Shown here one piece after another: positions 4,365 to 5,312 of a stretch of DNA of 5,312 nt. Both the position numbers and the translations under genes were made by a program. Source of the stretch: Candidatus Komeilibacteria bacterium RIFCSPHIGHO2_01_FULL_52_14. GTDB taxonomy: Bacteria > Patescibacteriota > Patescibacteriia > UBA1558 > 2-01-FULL-52-15. The notes under the pieces are model-generated. The model was not told the origin of the DNA. It made no database searches and saw nothing but the letters and a program-made list of their open reading frames with translations. The stretch is taken from positions 9,749 through 15,060 of the forward strand of contig MHKK01000014.1 of NCBI GenBank assembly GCA_001818365.1. The letters are read 5' to 3'. Position 1 is the first letter of the stretch, and the number at the start of each line of letters is the position of its first letter.

Positions 4365-5312
4365 ATGTTCGATCACGTGCATATAGTTCGTGCGAAAAGA
4401 CCGAAGCCGCGAGCATCGCGCATAGGCGCCCTGCCCGCGGTTGTTATGGCATTGTCCTTTATCGCGATGGTTGCCGTCGGCAGCATGTATACCAATGCCT
4501 CACGGATGGTTCCCATATCGGAGGCGCAGACGCTACCGTCGGTCTCGGTAAGAATCCTAACGGTCGGTGACGTTGAGCGGTTCGTCCCCCCGCTGGTGGA
4601 CCGGGAGCTTGCGACCGTTGAGATAACGGTACGGGATCAAGCCGCGGATCTTACTCGTTTTTCATTTCTTCTCGACGGCGTCTACGATCCTGCCGCGATC
4701 CAATCGATACGGATGACCATCAATGGCATTCAGGTGGGTGAGACGGTACTGCCGGGACGCGACGGACGGATTCTGTTTCCCGTTGCCACCGCTCATTTAA
4801 AGCCGGGCGTACATTCGGTTTCCGCCCGCATCACCACGTCACCCGAATACTCGTTTACCGCATTTCAGGCGACGTTTGATCCTGCGAACGATATTACGCT
4901 GGAGACCGCAGACGGTGTCGTTCCGGTGTCTTTCGTTTTGCCGTATACGACACGGCTTATGGCTTTAATTCCTGCGGGCGCTATCGGAGCGTTTGTTTTG
5001 CCTCGCGAGGAGCAAGGGACCGGGACACCGTCGGCACGCGTCTTTCTCTATGCAGAGGGTGAGGATATGTACCTGCGCTCTCTCGCTTTCTCGGCCGCAC
5101 AGGATATGACCGGCGAGCGCATCGACATTTTTCAGGAAGAATTTTTCATCGGAACCGCGCGGTTCAGCGGACCACGAGCGCGCATCGAACTTGAAGGGGA
5201 TCCTGTGCGCCTTTTGAATAAGAAGAATACGGAATTTACCGTTCTGTTCGCCGATGGAGCACAGCCGGGGCAATCGGTAACACTCGATACGATCGAGGCG
5301 GACGGTTTTACG
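4365..5312 (+). CDS. Secreted or membrane-anchored beta-rich protein, function unknown, 3'-truncated
   Basis: The frame starting at ATG 4365 stays open for 316 codons to the last base of the window, so the gene continues beyond it. The N terminus is basic (RAKRPKPRASR, about 9-19), followed by a hydrophobic segment at about 21-43 (ALPAVVMALSFIAMVAVG within it), which fits an uncleaved signal anchor or a long signal peptide. The rest is rich in V, T, I, D and G, alternates polar and hydrophobic residues, and has few lysines, as in extracellular beta-sandwich proteins. A stretch KPGVHSVSARI (146-156) resembles the strand-loop wording of Ig-like or cadherin-like domains. I recognise no catalytic motif, cysteine pattern or sorting signal. 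A probable promoter lies just upstream and no Shine-Dalgarno sequence is present. An antisense frame at 4965-5273 is its shadow. It is clearly coding; a surface role is inferred. Confidence 0.88.
   Translation, partial: MFDHVHIVRAKRPKPRASRIGALPAVVMALSFIAMVAVGSMYTNASRMVPISEAQTLPSVSVRILTVGDVERFVPPLVDRELATVEITVRDQAADLTRFSFLLDGVYDPAAIQSIRMTINGIQVGETVLPGRDGRILFPVATAHLKPGVHSVSARITTSPEYSFTAFQATFDPANDITLETADGVVPVSFVLPYTTRLMALIPAGAIGAFVLPREEQGTGTPSARVFLYAEGEDMYLRSLAFSAAQDMTGERIDIFQEEFFIGTARFSGPRARIELEGDPVRLLNKKNTEFTVLFADGAQPGQSVTLDTIEADGFT

Noticed and set aside
4965..5273. Minus-strand open frame (102 codons) near the right edge
   Set aside because: The plus-strand frame from 4365 is open throughout, with signal anchor and consistent composition; the antisense frame is its shadow.
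1..5312. UGA recoded to glycine as in some CPR lineages
   Set aside because: All genes are complete without in-frame UGA, and an intact RF2 with GGQ is present, which recoded lineages lose.
1..5312. A new defence, mobile or biosynthetic system
   Set aside because: The recognisable genes are housekeeping (division, dNTP control, translation termination). The two unknown proteins show no nuclease, transposase, toxin or synthase motif.

Overview
The window is about half G+C and reads as a compact stretch of bacterial chromosome with every gene on the plus strand. The FtsA and FtsZ wording, the very short gaps, the SD-less starts and the TATACT-type -10 boxes suggest a Patescibacteria / Candidate Phyla Radiation genome (Parcubacteria-like). 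That placement rests on recalled family resemblance only; there is no rRNA or other marker here to test it.

Layout: (1) the 3' three quarters of ftsA, cut by the left edge; (2) a 104-bp gap with a hairpin, a probable intrinsic terminator and a probable ftsZ promoter; (3) complete ftsZ; (4) a 145-bp gap that is the oddest part of the window: an AT-rich imperfect inverted repeat, then a 70-bp GC-rich block made almost entirely of two hairpins and bracketed by an exact 10-bp direct repeat; (5) a tight run of nrdR, a 102-aa coiled-coil/single-TM protein of unknown function, and prfB (release factor 2), with gaps of 2 and 11 bp; (6) a 51-bp gap with a well-formed promoter; (7) the first 316 codons of a secreted or membrane-anchored, beta-rich protein of unknown function that stays open to the right edge.

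FtsA and FtsZ form the core of the division ring, with FtsA anchoring FtsZ polymers to the membrane. NrdR represses ribonucleotide reductase genes, and RF2 terminates translation at UGA and UAA. The presence of an intact RF2 argues that UGA is a stop codon here, unlike in the CPR lineages that read UGA as glycine. RF2 shows no programmed frameshift and carries SPY in place of the usual SPF recognition tripeptide.

I see no defence system, mobile gene, CRISPR array or RNA gene. The features most worth a second look are the structured ftsZ-nrdR spacer, the N and S substitutions in the FtsA phosphate-2 loop, the RF2 variant, and the two unassigned membrane-associated proteins.
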